Made by a program: the position numbers and the translations under genes. 64,000 nt of DNA from UBA5336 sp039818165 (GTDB taxonomy: Bacteria > Pseudomonadota > Alphaproteobacteria > Caulobacterales > Hyphomonadaceae), in contig JBCBUL010000005.1 of assembly GCA_039818165.1 (NCBI GenBank), positions 72,465 through 136,464 of the forward strand, given 5' to 3'. Below are positions 26,269 through 34,479 of the stretch, piece by piece (within the stretch, counting starts at the first letter, position 1; the number at the start of each line of letters is the position of its first letter). The notes beneath the pieces were generated by a model that had not been told where the DNA came from, ran no database searches, and saw only the letters and a program-made list of their open reading frames with translations.

Positions 26269-26925
26269 ATGACAAAGCGGGACACAGACAGCCTCACCTG
26301 GAGCCTTGATTATGCCGCGCGGCGCCTGGCGGGCGCGTTTGAACTCGCCTTTCCCGGCGGTGCGTCGGGCAGCCATATGCTGCGCGGGGCCTGGTCGGCG
26401 GCCTGCCGGGAGGTGCGCTATCTGGAGATGATGGTGCGCCGACTGCTCGTGTTCATGGCGGGCCGTATCACGGTTGAGACGCTGTCAGCGCCCCAAAGGC
26501 CGCTGTGTGCAAGCCCGCCGCCAGAGTCCGGGACGCCGCCCACATACCCTCCCGCCCCCGCTTTCGCCCTCAACGAACGCCTGCCGAGCCTGGCGCAGAT
26601 ACAGGCCATGGCCACGGGCACCCCGCTCGGGCTGACCGCGCCGCGGCCCTCTGCGCTGGGTGAGCCAGCCCCGGTCGTCTCGGCGACGCGGCTGGCGGCC
26701 CGGTTTGCCGCGCTCACCCGCGTCCTGGAGAATCCCGAACGCTATGCAAGGCTCTATGCACGGCGGCTGTGGCGGAAGGGCGGTCGCCTTGGCACCGTGG
26801 CGCTGAAGCTGGTCCACGGCATCCGCCCGGCCCTGGCGCACGGCGGCACGCTCGACCTGGCTGCCAGCGCCTATATGGAGGCCGAGCGATTGTGCTTTTG
26901 CGTGCTCAGTCGCGTTCCACAATAG
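26269..26925 (+). CDS. Hypothetical protein, Ala/Arg-rich with Pro-rich middle
   Basis: Not recognised. Two starts are possible, 26218 (235 residues) and 26269 (218 residues, MTKRDTDSLTW); the second is preferred since the upstream residues look unrelated. The N-terminal 70 residues and the C-terminal 80 residues are predicted helical and rich in Arg/Ala/Leu, joined by a proline-rich linker (about 75-110). No signal peptide or membrane segment is evident. Codon use with strong third-position GC matches the core genome, which supports it as a real native gene. It lies 32 bases before the TIGR02466 gene. Confidence 0.65.
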   Translation: MTKRDTDSLTWSLDYAARRLAGAFELAFPGGASGSHMLRGAWSAACREVRYLEMMVRRLLVFMAGRITVETLSAPQRPLCASPPPESGTPPTYPPAPAFALNERLPSLAQIQAMATGTPLGLTAPRPSALGEPAPVVSATRLAARFAALTRVLENPERYARLYARRLWRKGGRLGTVALKLVHGIRPALAHGGTLDLAASAYMEAERLCFCVLSRVPQ

Positions 26926-26957
26926 CGCGCCGGGGCGAGCCCGGCTAATCTGGCGCT

Positions 26958-27590
26958 ATGCAGCAACGCCTCGATCTTTTCGCCACCCCTATCCTTACTG
27001 CTGAGCCACCAGGCGCAGCGGCCCTCAATGCTGGCCTGATCAAGGTGATCGCAGCTGAACGCGCCCGTGATCCGGCGGGAATTAGTAGGTCGAACATAGG
27101 CGGCTGGCACTCCAATGCCGAAATGATGGGCTGGGGCGGCGCGCCCGCGCGGCAGCTGTCGGATTTCGCCATTTCGCTCGCAAGCGGCCACATGGAAGAC
27201 ATCGCAGCAGCGGGCAAACGCGATTTTCGTTGGGGCACTGACATGTGGGCGAATGTGAACGCTCCCGGCCAATCCAACCAACTCCACTGCCATGTCGGAG
27301 CTTTCTGGAGCGGGGTGTACTATCCTGATCCCGGTGAGGCCGCCGAGCCTGGTCGCGGTGGCGAATTGGTGTTGGAGGACCCTCGCTATCCCGGCGCGTA
27401 TATGAACGTTGCGGATTTAGTCTACCGAGATAGTCGCGGAAAAGCGCAGCGCAGTCAGCATGCCATCCGCCCAAGGTCCGGCCTCTTGATCATGTTCCCG
27501 GGGTGGCTGCGCCATTCAGTGCGTCCATTCGAGGGCCGCGGCGAGCGTATTTCCGTAGCGCTGAATTTAAGTCTCAGTGCTGTCGACTAG
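26958..27590 (+). CDS. Putative 2OG-Fe(II) oxygenase (TIGR02466 family)
   Basis: Jelly-roll protein of a family thought to be 2-oxoglutarate/Fe(II)-dependent oxygenases. The 210-residue product has WANVNAPGQSNQLHCH near 95-111 (likely first metal His), SGVYYPDPG, then GLLIMFPGWLRHSVRPF near 176-192 (second metal His) and RISVALNL, which matches the family C-terminus. The substrate is unknown. Its last 24 bases overlap the end of the convergent murC gene. Confidence 0.8.
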   Translation: MQQRLDLFATPILTAEPPGAAALNAGLIKVIAAERARDPAGISRSNIGGWHSNAEMMGWGGAPARQLSDFAISLASGHMEDIAAAGKRDFRWGTDMWANVNAPGQSNQLHCHVGAFWSGVYYPDPGEAAEPGRGGELVLEDPRYPGAYMNVADLVYRDSRGKAQRSQHAIRPRSGLLIMFPGWLRHSVRPFEGRGERISVALNLSLSAVD

Positions 27591-29003
27591 CGCTTCTGCG
27601 AGCTGACCCGCGTGAGTTGAGATGTTCCCCGCGCCGAGGCACACAACCATCGCGCCGGGTTTGGCGAGGCGGGTGATGCTGTCGGCGAGATCTTCCAGGC
27701 CTTCCAAAGCGTCAGCCTTTCGGTGTCCATGGCGCTGTATGCTTGCAACCAGAGTTTCGTGGTTGATGCCGTCGATCGGGGCTTCTCCAGCGGCATAGAC
27801 TGGCGAGATCAGGACGTGGTCCGCGGCATGGAAACAGCCGGAGAAAGCGTCAAACAGGTCGCGCAGCCGCGAATAGCGGTGGGGCTGGTGCACGGCGATC
27901 AGCTGTCCAGCGCCGACCATGGCCCGCGCGGCTTTGAGTACGGCCTCGATCTCGACCGGATGGTGGCCATAATCGTCGATGATGCGAATCGGCTCGTCAC
28001 CCGGCTCCGGGGACCATTCACCAACGGGCGTAAAGCGCCGTTTCACCCCGCCGAATCCACCCAGGGCGTCGCGAACCTGATCATGCTCAGCGCCAAGCTC
28101 GAGCGCCACAGTGATGGCCGCCAGGGCATTCTGGACGTTGTGGTCACCCGCCATCGGGAGGGTTAGCCCTTCGATCAGGATCGGCTTGGCCGAACCGGGC
28201 CGGCGAAGGGCCACATCGAAATGGGAACCGTTCAAATCCGTCGTGACGTTGATGGCACGCACATCGGCCTGGCGGTTGAAGCCATAGGTGATGCGACGCC
28301 GGTCCGTTACGCGCGCAGCAAGCGCCTGAACCTCTGGATGATCTGTGCAGAGCACCGCAAACCCGTAGAATGGGATGTTCTCCACGAACGTGTCGAACGC
28401 AGCGCGCAAGGCATCCATGCTCCCATAATGGTCCATGTGCTCCGGGTCGATATTCGTAACGATAGCCGCTGTCGGCGAGAGCTTGGTGAAGGTCCCGTCG
28501 CTTTCATCGGCCTCGACCACCATCCAGTCCCCGGCCCCCGCCTTGGCGTTGGAGCCATAGGCGTTGACGATGCCGCCATTGATGACGGTGGGGTCGATAC
28601 CGCAACCGTCCAACAGCGCGGCGACCATGCTCGTCGTCGTGGTCTTGCCGTGGGTGCCAGCTACGCAAACGGTCCATTTCAGGCGCACAAGCTCCGCGAG
28701 CATATTCGCGCGTCGCACCACAGGAATGCCCAGCGCACGCGCCGCGACGACTTCCGGATTGTCGCCTTTGATGGCGGTGGAGACGATGACGGCGCCCGCT
28801 CCGTGCACATTCTCCGGCGCATGGCCGATATGGATTTCGGCGCCTTTGTCCCGAAGGCGCTCGACAATCTCACTCTCGCGAATATCGGAGCCTTGCACAT
28901 CATAGCCAAGCGTCATCATCACTTCGGCAATGCCGGACATGCCAATGCCGCCAATACCGACAAGGTGGGCGGGGCCAAGGTCAAAGGGGGACGGGTCTCT
29001 CAT
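27567..29003 (-). CDS. murC: UDP-N-acetylmuramate--L-alanine ligase
   Basis: Adds L-alanine to UDP-MurNAc, the first peptide step of peptidoglycan precursor synthesis. The 478-residue ligase has HLVGIGGIGMSGIAE (nucleotide-binding start, about 13-27), the ATP loop AGTHGKTTTT near 116, VEADESDGTF near 170 and YGHHPVEI near 349. It belongs to the division and cell wall cluster but is separated from murG by the opposing Uma2 gene, so it needs a promoter inside or downstream of 29004-29622. No murB follows; the next gene is a convergent oxygenase. Confidence 0.97.
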   Translation of the reverse strand: MRDPSPFDLGPAHLVGIGGIGMSGIAEVMMTLGYDVQGSDIRESEIVERLRDKGAEIHIGHAPENVHGAGAVIVSTAIKGDNPEVVAARALGIPVVRRANMLAELVRLKWTVCVAGTHGKTTTTSMVAALLDGCGIDPTVINGGIVNAYGSNAKAGAGDWMVVEADESDGTFTKLSPTAAIVTNIDPEHMDHYGSMDALRAAFDTFVENIPFYGFAVLCTDHPEVQALAARVTDRRRITYGFNRQADVRAINVTTDLNGSHFDVALRRPGSAKPILIEGLTLPMAGDHNVQNALAAITVALELGAEHDQVRDALGGFGGVKRRFTPVGEWSPEPGDEPIRIIDDYGHHPVEIEAVLKAARAMVGAGQLIAVHQPHRYSRLRDLFDAFSGCFHAADHVLISPVYAAGEAPIDGINHETLVASIQRHGHRKADALEGLEDLADSITRLAKPGAMVVCLGAGNISTHAGQLAEALVDSTET

Positions 29004-29042
29004 CTACTCGCTTTCACCTGCCAAATGCGGTAAAATCAAGCC

Positions 29043-29633
29043 ATGGATGACGGAATGATCTCCTTCCACACCCGCCCCGATGGGGAGCGCTACTTCACCA
29101 ATGCGGATATGGCCCGCATGGTCGAACACGGCCTGATCGACCCGGACGACCGGTGGGAACTCATCCGGGGGGCATGGTTCGATATGGGCAGTGAAGGCTT
29201 TGAGCATATGGACCTGCGCACGGCGTTGGTTCAGTTTTTCAGTGCGCGATTGGGTTTTCCCAGCGACTATCGGGTCGGATCAGAAGGCTCTATTTTCTTC
29301 AGCCACGACACTGAAGTCCGACCGGATGTGATCATCTATCGCGCCGATGTCGGCACGAACGAGATGACAGGCGATGATGTTTTCCTCGTCATCGAGGTCA
29401 TGAAAACAAGCCAACGGCGCGACCGGGGCCTGAAACTGCCTGTCTACGCTGCAGCAGGTGTGCCGGAGATCTGGTTGATCGATCTGGATGCGAAGGCCAT
29501 CGAAGTTTATCGCGAGCCCGACACAGCTGGCGAGACCTTTAAGAACTTTTCGAAGACCGGATTCGATACGCCGCTTGCGCCAACGGCTTTTCCGAGCGTC
29601 ACACTTTTGATCAACAGTCTGGTCAGGCGCTGA
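29043..29633 (+). CDS. Uma2 family endonuclease-fold protein (DUF820)
   Basis: PD-(D/E)xK nuclease-fold protein of the Uma2 family, abundant in cyanobacteria and scattered elsewhere. Its biological role is not established. The 196-residue product has the family core: an N-terminal LIDPDDRWELIRG-like segment, VRPDVIIYR (catalytic Asp, about 97-105), LVIEVMKTSQRRDRGLKLPVYAAAG (Glu and Lys, about 115-140, quoted in parts) and VPEIWLID. It is transcribed against the cell wall operon from between murC and murG and overlaps the murG stop by 11 bases. Its insertion here is unusual and suggests acquisition. Confidence 0.87.
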   Translation: MDDGMISFHTRPDGERYFTNADMARMVEHGLIDPDDRWELIRGAWFDMGSEGFEHMDLRTALVQFFSARLGFPSDYRVGSEGSIFFSHDTEVRPDVIIYRADVGTNEMTGDDVFLVIEVMKTSQRRDRGLKLPVYAAAGVPEIWLIDLDAKAIEVYREPDTAGETFKNFSKTGFDTPLAPTAFPSVTLLINSLVRR

Positions 29634-30720
29634 CGCCCGCCACCCGCTCGGCCACGTCGGCGAGGTCGTTGGCGGCCGTCACGCTTCCTGCCCCCCAGGC
29701 GGCGGCAGCGCGGGTTCTGAGATCGCTCGCTTCGCCCAGGCGAACGGCAAGCAACTCGCCGAGCAAGTTCGGATAGAGGTTCGCCTCGAGCATCAAGTCA
29801 GCGGCGCCCACATCGGTGAGTGCTGCGGCATTGGCGGTCTGGTGGTCGTCCATGGCGATGGCAAGCGGGATAAGTATGGACGGCCGACCCACAGCAGCGA
29901 TCTCGCTGACTGTGCCCGCGCCGGACCTCGCGATGACGAAATGGGCTTTCGCCAGCCGGTCAGCCATATCGGTGAAGAAAGTATCGATCTCTGCTGTGAC
30001 GCCCGCATTTGCGTAGAGCTTCACCACGTCGGCGACTTGTTCCTCGCGCACCTGCTGAGTCACGGTGAGGCGCGCCTTCAGATCGCTAGGCAAATGGTTG
30101 CAGATGGCCAGCGGGATCGCTTCGCCGAGGATGCGTGAGCCCTGGCTGCCGCCCGTAATCAGGATGTGCAACTCTCCGCCCGGATCCGGATACGGCTCGC
30201 CGCGCAAGGCCGCTATGGGTGCGCGTACGGGGTTGCCGAGGGGCAGATGCTCCGCACCGGCCGGCAAGCGGTCAAGGCGGGGAAAACCACTGGCAACGAC
30301 CGCCGCATGACCCGCAAAGCGCCGGTTCACCCGGCCCAGCACCGCGTTTTGCTCGTGAATGATCAAGGGCACGCCCTCGCGCCGCCCCGCCGCCAGCGCC
30401 GGAAACGCCGGGTAGCCGCCAAAGCCCGCAATCAAGGCTGGGCGTTTTTCGCGCATCATCGCACGCGCCGCATTGACGCCTGCATTCAGCTTCAACGCCG
30501 TGCCCGGCAGGGTCCAGGGCTTGCGCACGTTTGGGCTGGCGGCCTGTACTTCAGCCTTCCAGTCAGCGGGGAACTTCGCGCCATACCGCAGGCCCCGGTC
30601 ATCACTGATCAGGCCAACCTGCCAGCCCCGCGCGCGCATTTCCTCAGCGAAGGCGGCAGCGGGAAACATGTGCCCGCCCGTGCCACCTGCGCCAATGATG
30701 AGGAGGGGTTGGTCGGTCAT
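29623..30720 (-). CDS. murG: Lipid II synthase, UDP-GlcNAc transferase
   Basis: Transfers GlcNAc to lipid I on the inner face of the membrane to make lipid II. The 365-residue GT28 enzyme has the N-terminal GAGGTGGHMFPA loop (10-21), GFGGYPAFPA near 98, HEQNAVLGRVNR near 123 and the C-terminal donor site with GGSQGSR near 190 and SGAGTVSEI near 267. Its ATG overlaps the ftsW stop by 4 bases, which points to translational coupling. It is the last gene of the uninterrupted run from mraZ. Confidence 0.96.
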   Translation of the reverse strand: MTDQPLLIIGAGGTGGHMFPAAAFAEEMRARGWQVGLISDDRGLRYGAKFPADWKAEVQAASPNVRKPWTLPGTALKLNAGVNAARAMMREKRPALIAGFGGYPAFPALAAGRREGVPLIIHEQNAVLGRVNRRFAGHAAVVASGFPRLDRLPAGAEHLPLGNPVRAPIAALRGEPYPDPGGELHILITGGSQGSRILGEAIPLAICNHLPSDLKARLTVTQQVREEQVADVVKLYANAGVTAEIDTFFTDMADRLAKAHFVIARSGAGTVSEIAAVGRPSILIPLAIAMDDHQTANAAALTDVGAADLMLEANLYPNLLGELLAVRLGEASDLRTRAAAAWGAGSVTAANDLADVAERVAGVSA

Positions 30721-31859
30721 ATCCGTCTCCGGGCAAGGGGCGGGCGCCGCACAAGGGCAAGCGCCAGGCCGAGTGTCAGTGCCGTTCCGATCAGGGATGA
30801 CCCCCCCGATGAAAGAAGCGGCAAGGTCATCCCCTTGGGTGGGAACAAGGCCACATTCACACCGATGTTTATGACCGTTTGGAGGCCAAACAGAACAAAC
30901 AGGCCCGTTGCCGCCGCGCGCGGAAACGGGTCCTCAATCCGCGCGGCAAGGCCAAGCCCCCGGAGCGTGATGAAGGCATAGAAACAGATTACCACCAGGG
31001 CCACTAGGAAGCCGAACTCCTCGCCCATGACAGCGTAGACGAAGTCATTATGGGCATCTGGAAGGCTCATCTTCACAGTGCCCTCGCCAGGCCCAGCGCC
31101 CAGAAATCCACCGCGGGAGATCGCTTCTGCCGCCTTATCGATCTGATAGGTGTCATAAGCGCTGGGGTCGATGAAACTGTTCAGCCGTTGGCGCACATGG
31201 GGCAGCGTGGCGTAAAGCCCTCCGGCCAGCACAGTTCCAAGCACGCCAAACCCCGCGGCCCACCGCAAGGGGAGACCCGCGATGAAAAAGGTGAGCACAA
31301 ATGCAGCCGACAAAAGCGCTGACTGGCCAACGTCTGGCTGCAGCAGAAGCAAGACAAGCGTCAGCCCGTAGAAGCTCACGGCCAATACCGCCCAAGGGCC
31401 AGATGGGAAAAGCTGGCGCTGCGCCAACAGCCAGCCAACCAGAACAATAAGGGCGGGCTTCACCAGTTCTGAAGGCTGTAGCGAAAACCCAAACAAGCGA
31501 ATCCAGCGCTGGGCGCCTTTCGCTTCATGGCCTGCAAGGAGGATCACAGCCATCAGTGCGAAGGCTGCGAAAAATATCACCGCTGCAGCCCGCCTTGCCC
31601 ATTGCCGGTCCATCAAGGATGCGCCGATCAGCAAAACCAGAGCGCCGCTTACGAATACGGCATGGCGGATCACCAGATGGTACGGATTATCATAGCCGAT
31701 GCGCTCGGCCGCAGGCGGCCCTGCGGCCAGCGAGAGCAAAAGCCCGAACACGAGAAGACTGACGGCGGCCAAAACAATTGGCCAATCCACAGTACGGCGC
31801 CATTCCGTGGTCCAGGACATGTCCGCCCTGGACAATCCTGGAGCCGCGAGCGTCGTCAT
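30717..31859 (-). CDS. ftsW: Septal peptidoglycan polymerase FtsW (SEDS family)
   Basis: SEDS-family membrane protein that polymerises lipid II at the septum together with FtsI. The 380-residue protein has about ten membrane segments, the conserved KGAQRWIRLFGFSLQPSEL region near 112-130 (quoted in part), PDAHNDFVYAVMGEEFGF near 267, and the final PPKGMTLPLLSSGGSS near 342. Both ends overlap its neighbours by 4 bases (murD and murG). Placement in the dcw cluster favours FtsW over RodA. Confidence 0.95.
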   Translation of the reverse strand: MTTLAAPGLSRADMSWTTEWRRTVDWPIVLAAVSLLVFGLLLSLAAGPPAAERIGYDNPYHLVIRHAVFVSGALVLLIGASLMDRQWARRAAAVIFFAAFALMAVILLAGHEAKGAQRWIRLFGFSLQPSELVKPALIVLVGWLLAQRQLFPSGPWAVLAVSFYGLTLVLLLLQPDVGQSALLSAAFVLTFFIAGLPLRWAAGFGVLGTVLAGGLYATLPHVRQRLNSFIDPSAYDTYQIDKAAEAISRGGFLGAGPGEGTVKMSLPDAHNDFVYAVMGEEFGFLVALVVICFYAFITLRGLGLAARIEDPFPRAAATGLFVLFGLQTVINIGVNVALFPPKGMTLPLLSSGGSSLIGTALTLGLALALVRRPPLARRRI

Positions 31860-33271
31860 ACGGTCTCTACCTGCAAGGGCTCATCCGAAAGGGCGTTAAC
31901 GGCCTGCCGGAACGCATCGCCGCGGGCTTCGAAATTCGGATACTGATCAAAGCTCGCGCAGGCAGGTGAGAGCAGAATAACGGGGTTGTCTTCGCCACTG
32001 GCGCGCGCATCGGCGAAGGCTTCCGCCACTGCGGCTTGAATCGTGCCACACTTGCGCACCGGCGCCTTGCCTTTGAGCGTGCGTGAGAACGCCTCCTCGG
32101 CTTCGCCGACCAGATAGGCCTTGGCGACACGCGGGAATTGGGCCTCCAGGGGCGCGATCCCCTCAGCTTTTGCACGTCCGCCTGCAATCCAGTAGACGCG
32201 GTCGAACGCCTTAAGGGCCTGCTCTGCTGCCTGGGCATTGGTGGCCTTGCTGTCATTGACGAAGGTGACGCCAGACTTTTCATCAACCACTTCCAGGCGG
32301 TGTGGCAGGCCCGGGAAGCTCTCAATCCCGGCCAGAATAGTCTTGCCATCCACACCGAGCGCCCGGCAGGCCGGATAGGCCGCTGCGATGTTCTGGTGAT
32401 TGTGGGCGCCGCGCAGGGCGGGTGCCGCGCCAAGATCGCCGACGCAAACCGCCTTGCCTGTCAGGCTGTCGAACAAGTGTCCGCCCACGGCGCTAACCCC
32501 TTTGCCGAGCGCAAAGTCCGATGAGATTTGCCACACTCGAGCGGGCGAACGTTTCAGTTCCAGCGCCAGGGACTGGGTGTAGACATCATCCACGCCAACC
32601 ACAGCTGTGTCGCCCGCCTGTTGGCCCGCGAATATACGTTTCTTCGCCGCCAGATATCCATCTAGCCCGCCGTGGCGCTCCAGATGGTCTGGTGAGAGAT
32701 TGAGGAACACCGCCACATTGCAGTGGAGGGATTTCACCAAATCAAGCTGGTAGGAGGACAGCTCAAGGACATAGACAGCATTGGCGTGCAGCGCGGCCAT
32801 GTCCAGCACACCCTGACCAATGTTTCCGCCGACGCGAGCATCCATGCCGGCATGGCGAAGGATGTGGCCAATCAGGGCCGTGGTCGTGGATTTGCCGTTT
32901 GTGCCTGTTACGCCGATCACTTTGGGCCGGCCACGCTCAGGCAAAGCCTGAACGGCACGGGCGAACAATTCCATATCCCCAACCACAGGCACACCGACTG
33001 CCTCAGCCATGCGCACCAGCCTGTGGGGCTGCGGGAAGCGATAGGGCACGCCCGGCGAGAGGACGAGAGCGGCAAAGCCCTGCCAATCGCGTTTGTTAAT
33101 ATCGCTCAGCGTGACCCCCGCCGCCTCCGCTTTGGCACGCGTGGCTTCGTCATCGTCCCAGGCGTGCACGCGCGCCCCGCCAGCCACAAGGGCTTTGGCG
33201 GCGCTGAGGCCCGTGCGGCCCAGTCCGAAAACGGCGACATCGCGCCCGGCATATTCGGTAACGGGGATCAT
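31856..33271 (-). CDS. murD: UDP-N-acetylmuramoylalanine--D-glutamate ligase
   Basis: Adds D-glutamate to UDP-MurNAc-L-Ala. The 471-residue ligase has the N-terminal UDP-binding VFGLGRTGLSAAKAL (14-28), the ATP loop GVTGTNGKSTTTALIGH near 123, LELSSYQLD near 167, NLSPDHLERHG near 190 and VTFVNDSKATN near 330, all typical of MurD. It starts 12 bases after mraY and overlaps ftsW by 4 bases. Confidence 0.96.
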   Translation of the reverse strand: MIPVTEYAGRDVAVFGLGRTGLSAAKALVAGGARVHAWDDDEATRAKAEAAGVTLSDINKRDWQGFAALVLSPGVPYRFPQPHRLVRMAEAVGVPVVGDMELFARAVQALPERGRPKVIGVTGTNGKSTTTALIGHILRHAGMDARVGGNIGQGVLDMAALHANAVYVLELSSYQLDLVKSLHCNVAVFLNLSPDHLERHGGLDGYLAAKKRIFAGQQAGDTAVVGVDDVYTQSLALELKRSPARVWQISSDFALGKGVSAVGGHLFDSLTGKAVCVGDLGAAPALRGAHNHQNIAAAYPACRALGVDGKTILAGIESFPGLPHRLEVVDEKSGVTFVNDSKATNAQAAEQALKAFDRVYWIAGGRAKAEGIAPLEAQFPRVAKAYLVGEAEEAFSRTLKGKAPVRKCGTIQAAVAEAFADARASGEDNPVILLSPACASFDQYPNFEARGDAFRQAVNALSDEPLQVETV

Positions 33272-33283
33272 GGAAGTCTCAGG

Positions 33284-34477
33284 TCACCTCAGCTTCAGGG
33301 TCGCCAGACCGGCGAGTGAGAACAGGACAGACAGGATCCAGAAGCGCACGACGACCCGCGTTTCGGGCCAATTCTTCTTCTGGAAATGATGATGCAGCGG
33401 GGCCATGGCAAAGATGCGTTTGCCTTCCCCCGTGAGCTTGCGCGTGATCTTGAACCAGGAGACCTGGAGGATGACGGACAGGGCTTCGAGCACGAACAAG
33501 CCGCCGATCACCACCAATGCAAATTCGTGCTTCACCGCTACGGCAACGACGCCAAGCAGCGCGCCAAGGCCCAGTGAGCCAGTGTCTCCCATGAAGACCT
33601 GTGCTGGGAAGGCATTGAACCAAAGGAAGCCCATGCCCGCACCAATCATGGCGCCCAGAATGACGGCGATCTCACCTGCACCCGGCGCAAACTGGATGCC
33701 GAGATAGCCAGCGAACACAAAGTTGCCTGTGAGATACGCGATCACAGCATAGGAGGCGCAGGCAAATGTCATCGGCACAATGGCGAGACCATCGAGCCCA
33801 TCCGTGAAGTTCACCGCGTTGGCGGAACCCACGATGACGACCATGCCGAAAAGAATGAAGAGGCCACCGAGTGGCAGAAAATAGTTGTTCAGAAAAGGCA
33901 CGGCCACACCGCCGGAAAACGCCTGATCGTTCGGCTCGACAGAGGTGGGCGGCGCCAAGGCGGCAATTTGCTGGGCCACCGAGTTTAACGGTCCCCATTC
34001 AGCATGCCCTTGGGGTGTGTGGGCGCCATGAAGTCCCATGATAAAGGCGACTGCGGTGCCCGCTATGAGGAACTCCAAAAGCAATCGAATGCGCGCGGAT
34101 ACGCCGGCATCGGTTTGCTTCGCGACTTTCGCGGCATCGTCGAGATAACCGATCACCGCAAAGCTCCCCGTCACAAAGAGGATGACCCACGTGTACGGGT
34201 TGGACAGGTTCGACCAAAGTAGCGCCGCTATAAACAGTCCCAACCAGATGATGAAGCCACCCATGGTCGGCGTGCCACGTTTGGCCATCTGGTCTTCGAA
34301 AGAAAGATCGCGGATGGGCTGCCCGTTGCCCTGGGACTTGCGCAGGCCATTTATGATCGGCGAGCCAAACACCAACGCAATCAGGAAAGCGGTCATCACC
34401 GCTCCGCCTGTCCGGAACGTGATGTAATTCAGCAAATTGAATACACCGCTCTCGGCGGCGAGGAATTCATATAGCAT
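33284..34477 (-). CDS. mraY: Phospho-N-acetylmuramoyl-pentapeptide transferase
   Basis: Integral membrane enzyme that makes lipid I from undecaprenyl phosphate and UDP-MurNAc-pentapeptide. The 397-residue protein has about ten membrane segments with MAKRGTPTMGGF near 64, the DD motif in GYLDDAAKVAK near 108, NFTDGLDGLAIVPM near 221, and the FMGDTGSLGLGA loop near 295, followed by the HHHFQ motif (PLHHHFQKKNWPE) near 357. An additional insert around residues 140-190 is common in alphaproteobacterial MraY. It lies 2 bases after murF. Confidence 0.97.
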   Translation of the reverse strand: MLYEFLAAESGVFNLLNYITFRTGGAVMTAFLIALVFGSPIINGLRKSQGNGQPIRDLSFEDQMAKRGTPTMGGFIIWLGLFIAALLWSNLSNPYTWVILFVTGSFAVIGYLDDAAKVAKQTDAGVSARIRLLLEFLIAGTAVAFIMGLHGAHTPQGHAEWGPLNSVAQQIAALAPPTSVEPNDQAFSGGVAVPFLNNYFLPLGGLFILFGMVVIVGSANAVNFTDGLDGLAIVPMTFACASYAVIAYLTGNFVFAGYLGIQFAPGAGEIAVILGAMIGAGMGFLWFNAFPAQVFMGDTGSLGLGALLGVVAVAVKHEFALVVIGGLFVLEALSVILQVSWFKITRKLTGEGKRIFAMAPLHHHFQKKNWPETRVVVRFWILSVLFSLAGLATLKLR

Positions 34478-34479
34478 TT

